From: Microbacterium sp. 1S1
GTDB taxonomy: Bacteria > Actinomycetota > Actinomycetes > Actinomycetales > Microbacteriaceae
Direction of reading: 5' to 3'
DNA length: 64,000 nt
Assembly: GCF_008271365.1 (NCBI RefSeq)
Contig: NZ_CP043430.1
Span: 992,001 to 1,056,000 of the forward strand
Under the pieces are notes generated by a model. That model did not search any database, was not told the origin of the DNA, and was given only the letters and a program-made list of their open reading frames with translations. Of the stretch, positions 7,930-18,034 are shown in pieces (positions within the stretch are counted from its first letter, which is position 1; every line of letters begins with the position of its first letter). The translations under genes were made by a program, and so were the position numbers.

Positions 7930-9146
7930 GGCAGCTCCGTCCGCAGGATGGTGGGTCCCCCGGCGGGACTCGACAGTTCCATCGTGCCCTCGAACGCCTC
8001 GACCCGACGACGGATCCCGGCAAGACCCCCGCCCGGACGCTCGATCGCGCCGCCGGCCCCGTCGTCCTCCACCGCGATGAGGAGCAGCTCGCCCTCCCGT
8101 TCGACCCGCACCGCGGCCCTCGTCGCCGCGCTGTACTTGTTCACGTTGGTCAGTGCCTCCGCGACCACGAAGTAGCTCGCGGATTCGACCGCCGCCGGCA
8201 CCCGCCCGATGTCCGTGGCGTCCAGAGTGCACGGGACGACGCTGCGCCCGGCGAGCGAGGCCAGCGCGCCCTCCAGTCCGAGTTCGTCGAGGATCGGCGG
8301 ATAGATGTCGTGCACCGTGCGGCGGAGGCCGGCGAGCGCGTCGGAGGCGGCGTCCTGCGCCCGCCGCAGGGGATCGAGCACATCGCCGCCCGTCTCCTGC
8401 GCCCGCTCTGCGATCCCGAGCATCATGACGACGTTCACCAACCGGTTCTGGGCGCCGTCGTGGAGATCGCGCTCGATGCGGCGCAGCTCGGCGGCATGGG
8501 CGTCGAGGGCCGCTGCCCGGCTGAGGGTCAGGGCGTCGACCCGGGCGGCGAGGCGGGATCTCTGCGGCGTCGCGAGGAGTTTCGCCGAGACGAAGGCCAC
8601 GAGACGGGCGACCGCCGGCACGAGGAAGGCCGCAGCGACCGCGTACGCGAGGGCGACGAGCGGCATGGTCCACGCCAGCGCCCACGACGTGACGGGGTAC
8701 GGCGAGCCGACCGGGTCGTCGGCCGGGGCGAACTGCCAGTACCAGGTGACGGCGAGGCTGTTGACGGCCGACAGCGGCAGGGCGAGCGTCAGCAGCGACA
8801 CCCACATCACGGGGAACGCGTGAAGCACGAGCCACAGGGCGTCGCGGGCTGTCGCCCGGGAGAAGGCGAAGCGCAGCCGGTCGTCGATCGTCGCCCCGCG
8901 CGGGAGTGTACGCGCGAGCGGGGGCAGGTCTTCGGCCCGCCGCCGTCCGATCCGGCGGCGCGCGCGGTCACTCCAGACGTGCAGCACCTGGACGACCTGG
9001 GGGAAGAGAAGCACGCCGCCGGTGATGAGCATGAGCGGAAACAGCACGAGGATCACGCAGAACAGGGCGAGGGAGACGACGGAGGCGCCGAGTTCGATCC
9101 CGAGGAACCGTGCATCCCGCAACCAGCCCCGCGTCGCGCGGCGCAT
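7917..9146 (-). CDS. Membrane sensor histidine kinase (HisKA_3 / NarL-type)
   Basis: Start chosen at the ATG at 9146, with AAGGA seven bases upstream; a GTG at 9161 is an alternative. The 409-residue protein has four to five N-terminal membrane spans and no obvious periplasmic sensor domain, then a HisKA_3 dimerisation helix with His229 in ERDLHDGAQNR, and a HATPase core (EALTNVNKYS, DDGAGG, GGGLAGIRRRVEAFEG). This is the DesK/LiaS-like layout seen in kinases that sense the membrane or envelope-active compounds. It is coupled with the response regulator. Confidence 0.9.
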   Translation of the reverse strand: MRRATRGWLRDARFLGIELGASVVSLALFCVILVLFPLMLITGGVLLFPQVVQVLHVWSDRARRRIGRRRAEDLPPLARTLPRGATIDDRLRFAFSRATARDALWLVLHAFPVMWVSLLTLALPLSAVNSLAVTWYWQFAPADDPVGSPYPVTSWALAWTMPLVALAYAVAAAFLVPAVARLVAFVSAKLLATPQRSRLAARVDALTLSRAAALDAHAAELRRIERDLHDGAQNRLVNVVMMLGIAERAQETGGDVLDPLRRAQDAASDALAGLRRTVHDIYPPILDELGLEGALASLAGRSVVPCTLDATDIGRVPAAVESASYFVVAEALTNVNKYSAATRAAVRVEREGELLLIAVEDDGAGGAIERPGGGLAGIRRRVEAFEGTMELSSPAGGPTILRTELPCGS

Positions 9147-9269
9147 CCATCCGTCCTTCACCCCGCAAGTCTGCCCGAGCGGAGCGCGCCGCGCGGTATA
9201 GCCAGCTCCACCATCGATACGGCACCGGGCGGGATGGGAGCGGCCGCGCGGCGTTCGTACCGTCGACGC

Positions 9270-10037
9270 ATGACCTCCCTCTCCTCTGCGCCGCTCGTCG
9301 AAGCGGCTCCCGCCGAGGCCCTGCGCCTCAGCGGCCTCGTCAAGACGTACGGCTCCGGCAGCACCCGCGTGACCGCACTCCGCGGCATCGACCTCGCCAT
9401 CGGGCGCGGCTCGTTCACGGCGATCATGGGGCCGTCCGGTTCCGGCAAGAGCACCCTGCTTCACAGCGCCGCCGGCCTCGACCGACCGACCAGCGGTACG
9501 GTGCACCTGGGCGGCACCGAGATCTCCGCCCTCACGCCCCGCCAGCTCACGGCCTTCCGCCGCGATCACGTCGGCTTCGTGTTCCAGGCCTACAACCTGC
9601 TTCCGGCCCTCACCGTGGAGGACAACATCACCCTCCCACTGCGCCTCGGGCGGCAGGGTCTGGATCATCGCTGGCTGGAAACCCTGCTCGCCGCGGTGGG
9701 TCTCACCGACCGCCGCCACCGTCGCCCTGCCGAGCTCTCGGGTGGGCAGCAGCAGCGGGTCGCGATCGCGCGTGCGCTCATCACGCGTCCCCACGTCGTG
9801 TTCGGCGACGAGCCCACAGGGGCCCTCGACTCCCGCACCGGGAAGCAGGTGCTCGATCTCCTCGCCCACACCGCGAAGGAGCTGCACCAGACCGTCGTCG
9901 TCGTCACGCACGATCCCGTGGTGGCCTCGCACGCCGACCGCGTCATCTTCCTCGCCGACGGCGCCTTCGCCGGGCACCTCGACGGCGGCACGCCGCAGCA
10001 GATCACGGATCGCATGAGCACGCTGGGGGAGTGGTGA
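9270..10037 (+). CDS. MacB/LolD-type ABC transporter ATP-binding protein
   Basis: This 255-residue ATPase has Walker A GPSGSGKSTLL, Q-loop FVFQAYNLLPALT, signature LSGGQQQRVAIARAL and Walker B VVFGDEPTGALD, as in the MacB/LolD/BceA branch. The gene begins 123 bases from the divergent kinase start. It overlaps the FtsX-type permease by one base (TGATG). With the two-component system next door it resembles BceRS-BceAB-like modules, which detoxify cell-wall-active antibiotics, although this kinase is of the NarL rather than the BceS type. Confidence 0.9.
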   Translation: MTSLSSAPLVEAAPAEALRLSGLVKTYGSGSTRVTALRGIDLAIGRGSFTAIMGPSGSGKSTLLHSAAGLDRPTSGTVHLGGTEISALTPRQLTAFRRDHVGFVFQAYNLLPALTVEDNITLPLRLGRQGLDHRWLETLLAAVGLTDRRHRRPAELSGGQQQRVAIARALITRPHVVFGDEPTGALDSRTGKQVLDLLAHTAKELHQTVVVVTHDPVVASHADRVIFLADGAFAGHLDGGTPQQITDRMSTLGEW

Positions 10038-12547
10038 TGTCGACCTCGACCCTCGGGCTCGGGCGGATCGTCCGCGCCGACCTCCGTCATCACCGGCGCA
10101 GTCTCGCCGGGGTGTTCGTCGCCATCTTCGTCGCGAGCGCCCTCGTCACCGGACTCGGCGTGCTCGTCGAGTCGGGCATCCGCGGCGGCCTCGCCCCCCA
10201 GCGCTACACGGCCGCCGAGGTCGTCGTCGGGGCCGTCCAGCAGGTCGACGTGCCGGAGGATCTTCCCGTGCCGCTGCGCGAGCGCGCGCTCGTCCCCACC
10301 GACGCCGTGCGGGAGATCGCCGCGCTGCCCGGAGTCGAGGCGGTGGTGGCCGACGTGACCGTGCCCCTGGTCGGCCCCGGCGAGGGGACGGATGCGGTGG
10401 TCGAGGCACACCCCTGGTCCGCGACCGCACTCACCGGCTTCACCGTCGCGGAGGGCCGGGAACCCGCTGCCGACGACGAAGCGGTGATGGTCTCCGGTGC
10501 CGGTCACGCTGTGGGCGACACCCTCCCGCTCGCCCACGGCGGCACCGCCGCGACGTACACGGTCGTCGGACTGGTGACCGCAGAGACGCTGCCGGAGCGA
10601 GCGGTGCCGGTGTTCCTCAGCGACGACCGGGTCCGCGAGATCGACCCGCACGGCGGCGCCCCGCAGGCCCTCGGCGTATTCGTCGACGGCGATCCCGAGC
10701 AGGTGGCCACCGCCATCCGAGAGGCGTTCCCCGAACTGGTCGCCCGGACCGGCGACGCCCGCGGCGACGTGGAGTTCCTCGACTCGGCCGCCGCCAGGAC
10801 GATGCTCATCGCGATCGGCAGCGCCTTCGTCGGCACCTGCATCCTCGTTGCCCTCTTCATCGTCGCGGGCACGCTGTCGCTGTCGGTCCAGGCTCGTCGC
10901 CGCGAGTACGCGCTGCTCCGCGCCGTCGGGGCCACACCCTCCCAGGTGCATTCCCTCATCGCGCGGGAGGTGCTCGCGGTCGCTCTCGTCGCTGCGCTGC
11001 TCGGGATCGTTCCGGGATACCTGCTGTCCTCCGCGCTGCAGTCGGCGTTCGTGGCGGGCGGTGTGATCCCGGGGGACTTCGCCCTCGCGCTGAGCCCGTT
11101 CCCGGCGCTGGGGGCTCTGCTGCTGGTGCTCGGCGCGGCCTGGGGAGCGGCTCGTATCGCGGCCCGGCGTCCGGCGCGCCTCGATCCGATCGAGGCGCTG
11201 CGCGAGTCGTCGACGGGGCCGGGCCCGATCGGCCTCCCGCGCACCATCGCCGGGATCGTGTTCGCCGCCGCCGGCGTCTCCGTCTCCACCGTCCCGCTGA
11301 TGCTCCGCGGAGATGCGGCGGTCGGGGCGTCGGCCGGCGCCGCGATCATGCTCATCGTGGCGCTCGCACTGCTGGGGCCGTGGCTGGTGGCCCTCTGCGT
11401 GCGACTCGTCGGGCCCGCGCTGCGTCGTTCGTCGGCGGCGGGTTTCCTCGCCGCCGCGAACGCCGCGGCGAGCAGCCGACGGATGGCGGCCGCAATCCTT
11501 CCCATCGCCCTCGGTATCGGGCTGGGTCTCGTGCAGATCGGCGGCCCGGCGATCGTCGCGGACGAGGCGGCGACCCAGGCTCGGGCCGGAGTCATCGCCG
11601 ACCTGCGCGTCACGGCCCCGGCCGGGCTCTCCCCCGAGGTCGTCGCCGCGCTGCGGGCCGAACCGGGGGTCACGGCCGCGACCGGCGTCGTCGTCAGCAC
11701 CGCCGTGCTCGACTCCCTCGACATCGAGGGCCAGGTCGAGCGCACGGAGTACGTGCTCCAGGGGGTCGACCCGGCGACCGTGAACGGTCTGCTGGACCTC
11801 CGTGTGCAGGAGGGGTCGCTGGCCGCCCTCGACGGTGGTGCCACCGTCGCCATCAGTGCCGAGGTGGCGCACGCCCTCGGCCTCGACGTCGGCGATCCCG
11901 TGACGGGCGTGCTCGGCGACGGGGCGCCGCTGGAGGCCACCGTCGTCGGCATCTACGAACGGGGCCTCGGCTTCGGCGATCTGACGATGGACGCGGATCA
12001 CGTCCGCGTCCACACCTCCGCTGCACTCGACTCCTTCGCGCTCCTGTCGGCCGAGGGCGACGTCGACGGCGTGACCGATGCGCTCGCCGCCGCCGGATTG
12101 CAGACGGCTCCCGGCTCCGGGCAGAAGGCGAGCACGACCGGCGCGGTCTCGCAGCAGGGATGGGTGAGCCTCATCGGCCTGCTGGTCATCCTCGGGTACA
12201 TCGCGATCGCCGTCGTGAACACCCTCGTGATGGCGACGGGGGAGCGCACGCGCGAGTTCGCACTGCTCCAGCTCATCGGCGCCACCCGGGGACAGGTGCG
12301 GGCCACGATGCGGCTCGAAGCGATCCAGATCGCCGCCCTCTCGATGATCTTCGGCGTGCTCGTCGCGATCCCCCCGCTCCTGGGCATGAGCTACGGGATC
12401 TCGGGGCAGCCGCTTCCGGCGATGCCGGTCCTCGGCTCTCTCGCGATCGTCGGCGGCATGGGGGCGCTGGCCCTGGTCGCTCTGCGGCTCGCGACCGGGG
12501 CCGCGCTGCGACGTCGTCCGATCGAGGAGATCGGGTCCCGCGAGTAG
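10037..12547 (+). CDS. FtsX-like ABC transporter permease
   Basis: The 836-residue permease begins with an N-terminal span (SLAGVFVAIFVASALVTGLG) and carries two FtsX domains, each with three spans (around residues 255-390 and 720-830). The long extracytoplasmic segments between them match MacB-PCD-like domains. The cytoplasmic motifs RREYALLRAVGATPSQV and TREFALLQLIGATRGQVRA are hallmarks of FtsX coupling helices. It forms a mechanotransmission-type ABC complex with the preceding ATPase rather than a classical pump. A strong hairpin follows the stop. Confidence 0.9.
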   Translation: MSTSTLGLGRIVRADLRHHRRSLAGVFVAIFVASALVTGLGVLVESGIRGGLAPQRYTAAEVVVGAVQQVDVPEDLPVPLRERALVPTDAVREIAALPGVEAVVADVTVPLVGPGEGTDAVVEAHPWSATALTGFTVAEGREPAADDEAVMVSGAGHAVGDTLPLAHGGTAATYTVVGLVTAETLPERAVPVFLSDDRVREIDPHGGAPQALGVFVDGDPEQVATAIREAFPELVARTGDARGDVEFLDSAAARTMLIAIGSAFVGTCILVALFIVAGTLSLSVQARRREYALLRAVGATPSQVHSLIAREVLAVALVAALLGIVPGYLLSSALQSAFVAGGVIPGDFALALSPFPALGALLLVLGAAWGAARIAARRPARLDPIEALRESSTGPGPIGLPRTIAGIVFAAAGVSVSTVPLMLRGDAAVGASAGAAIMLIVALALLGPWLVALCVRLVGPALRRSSAAGFLAAANAAASSRRMAAAILPIALGIGLGLVQIGGPAIVADEAATQARAGVIADLRVTAPAGLSPEVVAALRAEPGVTAATGVVVSTAVLDSLDIEGQVERTEYVLQGVDPATVNGLLDLRVQEGSLAALDGGATVAISAEVAHALGLDVGDPVTGVLGDGAPLEATVVGIYERGLGFGDLTMDADHVRVHTSAALDSFALLSAEGDVDGVTDALAAAGLQTAPGSGQKASTTGAVSQQGWVSLIGLLVILGYIAIAVVNTLVMATGERTREFALLQLIGATRGQVRATMRLEAIQIAALSMIFGVLVAIPPLLGMSYGISGQPLPAMPVLGSLAIVGGMGALALVALRLATGAALRRRPIEEIGSRE

Positions 12548-12560
12548 GCGACGATCCGGC

Positions 12561-12591
12561 GAGGGCGCACCGGTATCCCCGGTGCGCCCTC
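12561..12591 (+). terminator. Terminator after FtsX-like gene
   Basis: GAGGGCGCACCGG pairs perfectly with CCGGTGCGCCCTC around a short loop, 13 bases after the stop. About 195 bases then remain before the next gene; I see no clear sigma-70 promoter there. Confidence 0.8.
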
Positions 12592-12786
12592 CGTCATGCG
12601 CGCTGGGGTGAAAAGGCGGGGTGAATTCTCCCGGTTCGGCCGGGGGCCGATGAGGCGTACCGGCATGCTGGCGGAGGCCCGGACCGAGTCCACCCTGCCC
12701 GAAGGGTGCTCGGCGGTCGCCTGAGGGGGCGGGGGCTTCCGTGTGCGCGGCTGCGCGGCGGAACGCGATGAATGGGGAGAGCAGTC

Positions 12787-15700
12787 ATGGGATTCCGTGG
12801 TGCCCGCAAGGACCGCACGTCCGATCGTCTTCCGCCGGAGCGGCGCAGCCGCTGGCGGGGCCGGACGAAGAGGCTGATCGGTGGTGCCGTCAGCACGGCG
12901 CTCGTCGCATCGTCGATGATCGTCATCGGCGGCACACTGACGGCCGCGCCGGCCGTCGCCGCGGACCCGTTCCTCTGCACGCCGGGAGCGGTGTACGTGC
13001 AGAGCGCCACCGAGGTGCGCGAGTTCGCCGTCAACGAGCAGGGCGGTGCGCCCGGTGACGGCGGCACGCTCAGCTCCATCAACGTCGGCGCGAACCACTC
13101 CAACAACGCCCTCGGGCTCTCGTCGAACGGGCGGTATGCGTACACGGTCACCAATGCCGCCGGGACGAAGACACTGGCGAAGCACGACCGCGTCACCGAT
13201 ACCACCGCACGCACGACGTTCTCCCTGAACTCGTCGGTGCTGCGCGGGGCCGTGCACCCCGTGACGGGCGTGTACTACTTCGCCAGCGGCACGGTGAACG
13301 GCGCGATCAACCTCTACGCGTGGAACGAGAACGTCACGCCGCAGACCTACACGCAGGTCGGCACGCTCCGTCCGACCACCGGCAGCAGCGCCTTCGGCGC
13401 CAACGGCGACATGGCCTTCAGCGCCTCGGGTCAGCTCGTGCTCGTCGCCGACAACTTCATCTACTCCTCGGACCTCCCGGCCACGCTCGAACCGAGCACG
13501 GCGACGATCGACGCCAAGCAGGTGCACGACATGGGTGCCGGGGTGCAGGGGAACGGCATCGCGTTCGGCAACCTCGGCCACATCTTCGTGTCCGTCTCCG
13601 GAGGCGGCAATCGCATCATCGAGGTCGACCTCCCCCGGGGGCAGACGGTCAACACGACCCCGCTCGGCACCTTCTCGCCCACCGACATGGCGAGCTGCAC
13701 GTTCCCGAACACGCTGACGTTGAAGAAGGACCTCCCCGAGGGCCGTCACGCGGCGAGCGACCAGTTCGGGCTTCGGGTGCAGTCGCCCGCCGGCTACCAG
13801 GTCGCTCAGACCGACGCCGTCACCCGTGGCGACCGCTCCGGTCTGCAGCCGGATTACGCCGGCCCCGTCTTCACGAACCAGGGCGACACCTTCCGGCTGT
13901 CCGAGTCGGCGGCGGGCTCGACCGACCTCACGAAGTACGACGCCTCGCTCGTCTGCCAGCAGGTGAACGCGGACGGCTCGACCACTCCGGTCGCCGTCAC
14001 CGCCGACGGCCAGGTCACCCAGCCGGCCGGCCCGCTCGGCACCGACGTCACGTGCACCTACACGAACGTGCGCCTCGCGCCGGACCTCGCCCTGCGCAAG
14101 ACCTCGGACCCCGCCGACGGCACCGCCGTGCAGGCGGGACAGCGTCTGACCTACACGGTGCAGGCCGAGAACACCGGCAATACGCGCCTCGACCCGGTCA
14201 CCGTGGCCGACGACCTGTCCGGGGTGCGTGCGTTCGCCGAGTACCAGGGTGACGTGGCGACCGCGATCGACGGCGACCCGGTGCCGTCCGGCGCCGCCAC
14301 CGTCACCGGCGACGATCTCGCCTGGACCGGTGCCCTCGAGCCCGGGCAGGTGCTCACGATCACCTACTCCGTGATCGTCGACGCCGGAGTGGAGGGCGAG
14401 CGGATCGCCAACCGCGTCACCGCCTCCGGCACTCCGCCCGGGGGACTGCCCCCGATCACGCCTCCGGCCGTCACCACCGAGCACCCGGTCGCCGGCTTCG
14501 AGGTCGCGAAGACCTCCGATCCCGCATCGGGCACCGTGGTGGAGCCGGGACAGACCATCGAGTACACCGTCACCGGCACCAACACCGGCGCGACCGTCCT
14601 CGACCCTGCGACGGTCACCGACGACCTCTCCGGCGTGCTCGCCAACGCCGCCTTCACCGATGACATCACGACCACGGTCGGCGGCACGACCGTGACCACG
14701 GGCGGCGCGACCCTGACCGGGAACGACCTCGCCTGGACCGGAACGCTCCAGCCCGGACAGACCGTGACGATCACGTACTCGGTGACCGTGGGCGACGACA
14801 CCTCCGGCGAGATCCTGCGCAACAGCGTGACCGGGTCGGGCACGCCGACCACCCCGAACCCGGGCGATCCGACCGGGCCGCAGGTTCCCGGTGAGCCGAT
14901 CGTCCCGCCGACGGTCACCACCGAGCACCCCGTGATCGGCTCCGGCTTCACCATCTCGAAGTCGGCCGACCCCGCCTCCGGCACGGCCGTGTCCGCGGGC
15001 GACACGATCACCTACACGATCACCGGCACCAACACCGGCGACACCGACCTCGACCCCGCGGAGATCGTCGACGACCTGTCGGGCGTGCTCGACTCCGCCG
15101 GCTACAACGACGACGTCACCGCCGACCGTGGCTCCGTGCGGGTCGCCGACGCCACCCTCACCTGGACCGGAAGCATCCCGCGTGGGGAAGCCGTCACCAT
15201 CCGCTACACGGTGACCGTCGACGCGGGTGTCGAGAAGGCCCTACTGCACAATGTCGTGACCGGCTCGGCCACGCCGCAGATCCCGGTCGACCCCGCCGAT
15301 CCCTCCGGCGCCAAGACTCCGGGGACGCCCATCGTCCCGCCGACGGCGGAGACGGAGCACCCCGTCGTGGACACGGGCTTCGAGGTCTCGAAGTCGGCCG
15401 ACCCGGCCTCCGGCACCGCTGTCCGCGCGGGCGACACCCTCAGCTACACGGTCTCTGGCGTCAACACCGGCACCACCGTCCTCGATCCGGCGACGATCGT
15501 GGACGACCTCTCGGCCGTCCTCGCGAACGCGGAGTACGGCGGCGACGCGAAGGCCTCGTCCGGATCCGTCGTGCTCTCCGGCACCACCCTCACCTGGACC
15601 GGGACGCTCGCTCCCGGCGACCGCGTCGACATCACCTACACGGTGACGGTGGACGAGGATGCGACCGGCGTGCTGCTCCGCAACACGGTGTCCGGTGAGG

Positions 15701-17985
15701 GCACCCCGCTGATCCCGACCGACCCGACCGACCCCGAGAGCCCGACCACGCCGGGCACCCCGGTCGAGACGCCGCCCGCGATGACGGAGCACCCCGTCGC
15801 GACCCCCGGGTTCACCGTCACCAAGACGGCCGACCCGGCGACGGGCACACGGGTCGACCCCGGCAGCGTGATCACCTACACCGTGACCGGCCGCAACACG
15901 GGCGACACCGTCCTCGACCCCGTCCAGATCGGCGACGACCTGCGGGCGGCGCTCGCCCACGCGTCCTACAACGACGACGTGTCCGCGACCCGCGGCGACG
16001 TCCGCGTGGCCGACGGGGCGCTGTCGTGGAACGGCGTGCTGCGCCCAGGCCAGGACGTCGTGATCACCTACTCGGTGACCGTCGACGCCACTGCCGGCGG
16101 TGAGATCGTCGCGAACACGGCGACCGGAGAGGCGACCCCGCTGATCCCCGCCGACCCGAGCGACCCCGAGAGTCCCACGACTCCCGGCACGCCGATCACG
16201 CCGCCGCCGTCGAGCACGGAGCACCCCGTGAACGAGCCCGGCTTCACCTTCGCCAAGACCGTCGACCCCGCCGCCGGTACCGCTGTCGACCCGGGTGACG
16301 TGCTCACCTACACGCTGACCGCGGCCAACACGGGCCAGACGGCGCTCGACCCGGTGACGATCACCGACGACCTGTCCGGTGTTCTGCCGTACGCGACCTT
16401 CAACGCGGACGCGGTGGCGACCATCGCGGGTGCCACTGCGGCTCCGGCGACCCTGGACGGCTCGGAGCTGTCGTGGACCGGGTCTCTCGCGGTCGGCCAG
16501 ACCGTGACCGTCACCTACTCCGTGACCGTGAGCGCCGAAGGCGTGGGCACCGTGATCGAGAACGCGGCGTCCGCGACGGCGACCCCGCCGGGAGGATCGA
16601 CGATCACGCCGCCACCCGGTGTCACCACCAACCCGGTCAACGAGCCCGGATTCTCCGTCTCCAAGAGCGTCGACCCGGTTGCGGGCACGGCGGTCGACCC
16701 GGGCAGCGTCCTCACCTACACGGTGACCGGTGTCAACACGGGGGAGACGGCTCTCGATCCCGTCACCATCGCCGACGACCTCTCCGCTGTCCTGGCGCAC
16801 GCGGAGTACAACGACGACGCGACCGCGACGATCGGCGGCACGGCGACGACGGCGCCGACGGTGGCCGAGGACCGGCTGTCCTGGACGGGTGCGCTGCAGG
16901 TCGGCGAGAGCGTCACGATCACGTACTCGGTGACCGTGCGCGCGGACGCCGGAGGCTCCGTCATCGAGAACTCGGCCTCCGGCTCGGCGACTCCGCCGGG
17001 TGGAGTGCCGCCGATCGAGACGCCGCCGGCGACGACCGAGAACCCCGTCAACGAGCCCGGCTTCGAGCTGCGCAAGTTCGCCGACCCCGCCTCCGGCACC
17101 CGGGTCGACCCCGGAAGCGTCGTGACCTACACGGTGACCGGCGTGAACACGGGGGAGACGGCGCTGGCTCCGGTCCGCATCGTCGACGACCTGTCGGGTG
17201 TGCTCGCCCATGCCGCCTCCAACGGCGACGCGACGGCGACCCTCAGCGACGGCACCGCGCCGGGGCCTGTCATCGCGGGTGACGAGCTCACCTGGACGGG
17301 CGAGCTGGCCGTCGGACAGCGCGTCACGATCACGTACTCGGTGACCGTTCACGGCGACGCCGGCGGCGCGATCCTGGCGAACACCGTCGAGGGCGCCGCG
17401 ACGCCTCCGGGCGGCACCGAGCTCACCCCGCCGCCGGTGACGACGGAGAACCCCGTCGGCACCCCGGGCTTCACGTTCGTCAAGACGTCCGACCCCGCGT
17501 CCGGCTCCAGCGTCGCGACGGGGAGCGTCGTGACCTACACCCTCACCGGTACCAACACCGGCGAGACGGGCCTGGACGAGGTCGTCGTCACGGATGACCT
17601 GGCCGGAGTGCTGCGGCACGCCGACCTCCGCGGCGCGCCGACTGCCACGGTGGGTGACCGTGCGGTGGCCGCACCGAGGATCGACGGGACGACGCTGCGC
17701 TGGACCGGCAGCCTCGCCGAAGGGGAGCGCGTCGTGATCACCTACGCGGTGACCGTGCACGCCGACGCGGCGGGAGCGACGCTACGGAACGCGGCCACCG
17801 CCTCGGCCACGCCTCCCGGCGGTGAGACGATCACGCCGCCGACGGGCACGACCGAGAACCGGGTGCTGACGCCGCTCGCGCTCACGGGCGGGCAGCTGGC
17901 GCCGTGGGTCCTCGGGCTCGCGATCGCGCTGCTGATCGGCGGTGCGGTGCTGCTGCTGGTGCGCCGCCGCCGCAGGCAGAGCTAG
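12787..17985 (+). CDS. Giant secreted DUF11-repeat surface protein with LALTG anchor
   Basis: Start taken at the ATG at 12787, with GGGGAGA six bases upstream; an ATG at 12772 lies in the same frame. The 1,732-residue protein has a long basic N-terminus and a signal peptide ending near AVAAD. A region of about 370 residues reads as a beta-propeller-like or similar repeat domain (SSNGRYAYTVTNAAG, GNGIAFGNLGHIFVSVSG). Nine DUF11-type Ig-like repeats of 136-150 residues follow. The C-terminus has LALTGG, a membrane span and RRRRRQS. LAxTG is the motif of class E sortases, so it is probably wall-linked; no sortase gene is in the window. A role in adhesion or envelope structure is inferred. Confidence 0.85.
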   Translation: MGFRGARKDRTSDRLPPERRSRWRGRTKRLIGGAVSTALVASSMIVIGGTLTAAPAVAADPFLCTPGAVYVQSATEVREFAVNEQGGAPGDGGTLSSINVGANHSNNALGLSSNGRYAYTVTNAAGTKTLAKHDRVTDTTARTTFSLNSSVLRGAVHPVTGVYYFASGTVNGAINLYAWNENVTPQTYTQVGTLRPTTGSSAFGANGDMAFSASGQLVLVADNFIYSSDLPATLEPSTATIDAKQVHDMGAGVQGNGIAFGNLGHIFVSVSGGGNRIIEVDLPRGQTVNTTPLGTFSPTDMASCTFPNTLTLKKDLPEGRHAASDQFGLRVQSPAGYQVAQTDAVTRGDRSGLQPDYAGPVFTNQGDTFRLSESAAGSTDLTKYDASLVCQQVNADGSTTPVAVTADGQVTQPAGPLGTDVTCTYTNVRLAPDLALRKTSDPADGTAVQAGQRLTYTVQAENTGNTRLDPVTVADDLSGVRAFAEYQGDVATAIDGDPVPSGAATVTGDDLAWTGALEPGQVLTITYSVIVDAGVEGERIANRVTASGTPPGGLPPITPPAVTTEHPVAGFEVAKTSDPASGTVVEPGQTIEYTVTGTNTGATVLDPATVTDDLSGVLANAAFTDDITTTVGGTTVTTGGATLTGNDLAWTGTLQPGQTVTITYSVTVGDDTSGEILRNSVTGSGTPTTPNPGDPTGPQVPGEPIVPPTVTTEHPVIGSGFTISKSADPASGTAVSAGDTITYTITGTNTGDTDLDPAEIVDDLSGVLDSAGYNDDVTADRGSVRVADATLTWTGSIPRGEAVTIRYTVTVDAGVEKALLHNVVTGSATPQIPVDPADPSGAKTPGTPIVPPTAETEHPVVDTGFEVSKSADPASGTAVRAGDTLSYTVSGVNTGTTVLDPATIVDDLSAVLANAEYGGDAKASSGSVVLSGTTLTWTGTLAPGDRVDITYTVTVDEDATGVLLRNTVSGEGTPLIPTDPTDPESPTTPGTPVETPPAMTEHPVATPGFTVTKTADPATGTRVDPGSVITYTVTGRNTGDTVLDPVQIGDDLRAALAHASYNDDVSATRGDVRVADGALSWNGVLRPGQDVVITYSVTVDATAGGEIVANTATGEATPLIPADPSDPESPTTPGTPITPPPSSTEHPVNEPGFTFAKTVDPAAGTAVDPGDVLTYTLTAANTGQTALDPVTITDDLSGVLPYATFNADAVATIAGATAAPATLDGSELSWTGSLAVGQTVTVTYSVTVSAEGVGTVIENAASATATPPGGSTITPPPGVTTNPVNEPGFSVSKSVDPVAGTAVDPGSVLTYTVTGVNTGETALDPVTIADDLSAVLAHAEYNDDATATIGGTATTAPTVAEDRLSWTGALQVGESVTITYSVTVRADAGGSVIENSASGSATPPGGVPPIETPPATTENPVNEPGFELRKFADPASGTRVDPGSVVTYTVTGVNTGETALAPVRIVDDLSGVLAHAASNGDATATLSDGTAPGPVIAGDELTWTGELAVGQRVTITYSVTVHGDAGGAILANTVEGAATPPGGTELTPPPVTTENPVGTPGFTFVKTSDPASGSSVATGSVVTYTLTGTNTGETGLDEVVVTDDLAGVLRHADLRGAPTATVGDRAVAAPRIDGTTLRWTGSLAEGERVVITYAVTVHADAAGATLRNAATASATPPGGETITPPTGTTENRVLTPLALTGGQLAPWVLGLAIALLIGGAVLLLVRRRRRQS
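14083..17870 (+). repeat. Nine tandem DUF11 coding repeats
   Basis: Repeat units begin near 14083, 14494, 14944, 15375, 15808, 16240, 16648, 17059 and 17467 (period about 410-450 bp). Each starts GF-x(3)-K-(S/T)-x-DPA(S/T)GT and includes YTVTG-x-NTG, DDLSGVL, LxWTG and VTITYSVTV, and ends TPP...(E/T)(H/N)PV. Units 6-8 share NEPGF and are the most alike, suggesting recent duplication. Confidence 0.85.
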
Positions 17986-17998
17986 GGTCCCGGATGAA

Positions 17999-18030
17999 AG
18001 CCCCGCCCGTCGTCTCCGACGGGCGGGGCT
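17999..18030. terminator. Bidirectional terminator between convergent genes
   Basis: Perfect 14-bp arms AGCCCCGCCCGTCG / CGACGGGCGGGGCT with a TCTC loop separate the surface protein gene (plus) from the MalT-like regulator (minus). Confidence 0.85.
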
Positions 18031-18034
18031 CTCG

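Noticed and set aside
9270..12547. Lol/Mac lipoprotein or macrolide exporter assignment for the ABC pair
   Set aside because: A Gram-positive host lacks the outer membrane machinery; only the general MacB/FtsX fold is supported.
14083..17870. Regular repeats that might suggest a CRISPR or satellite array
   Set aside because: Period of about 410-450 bp, fully coding in frame, with protein-level conservation of DUF11 motifs.
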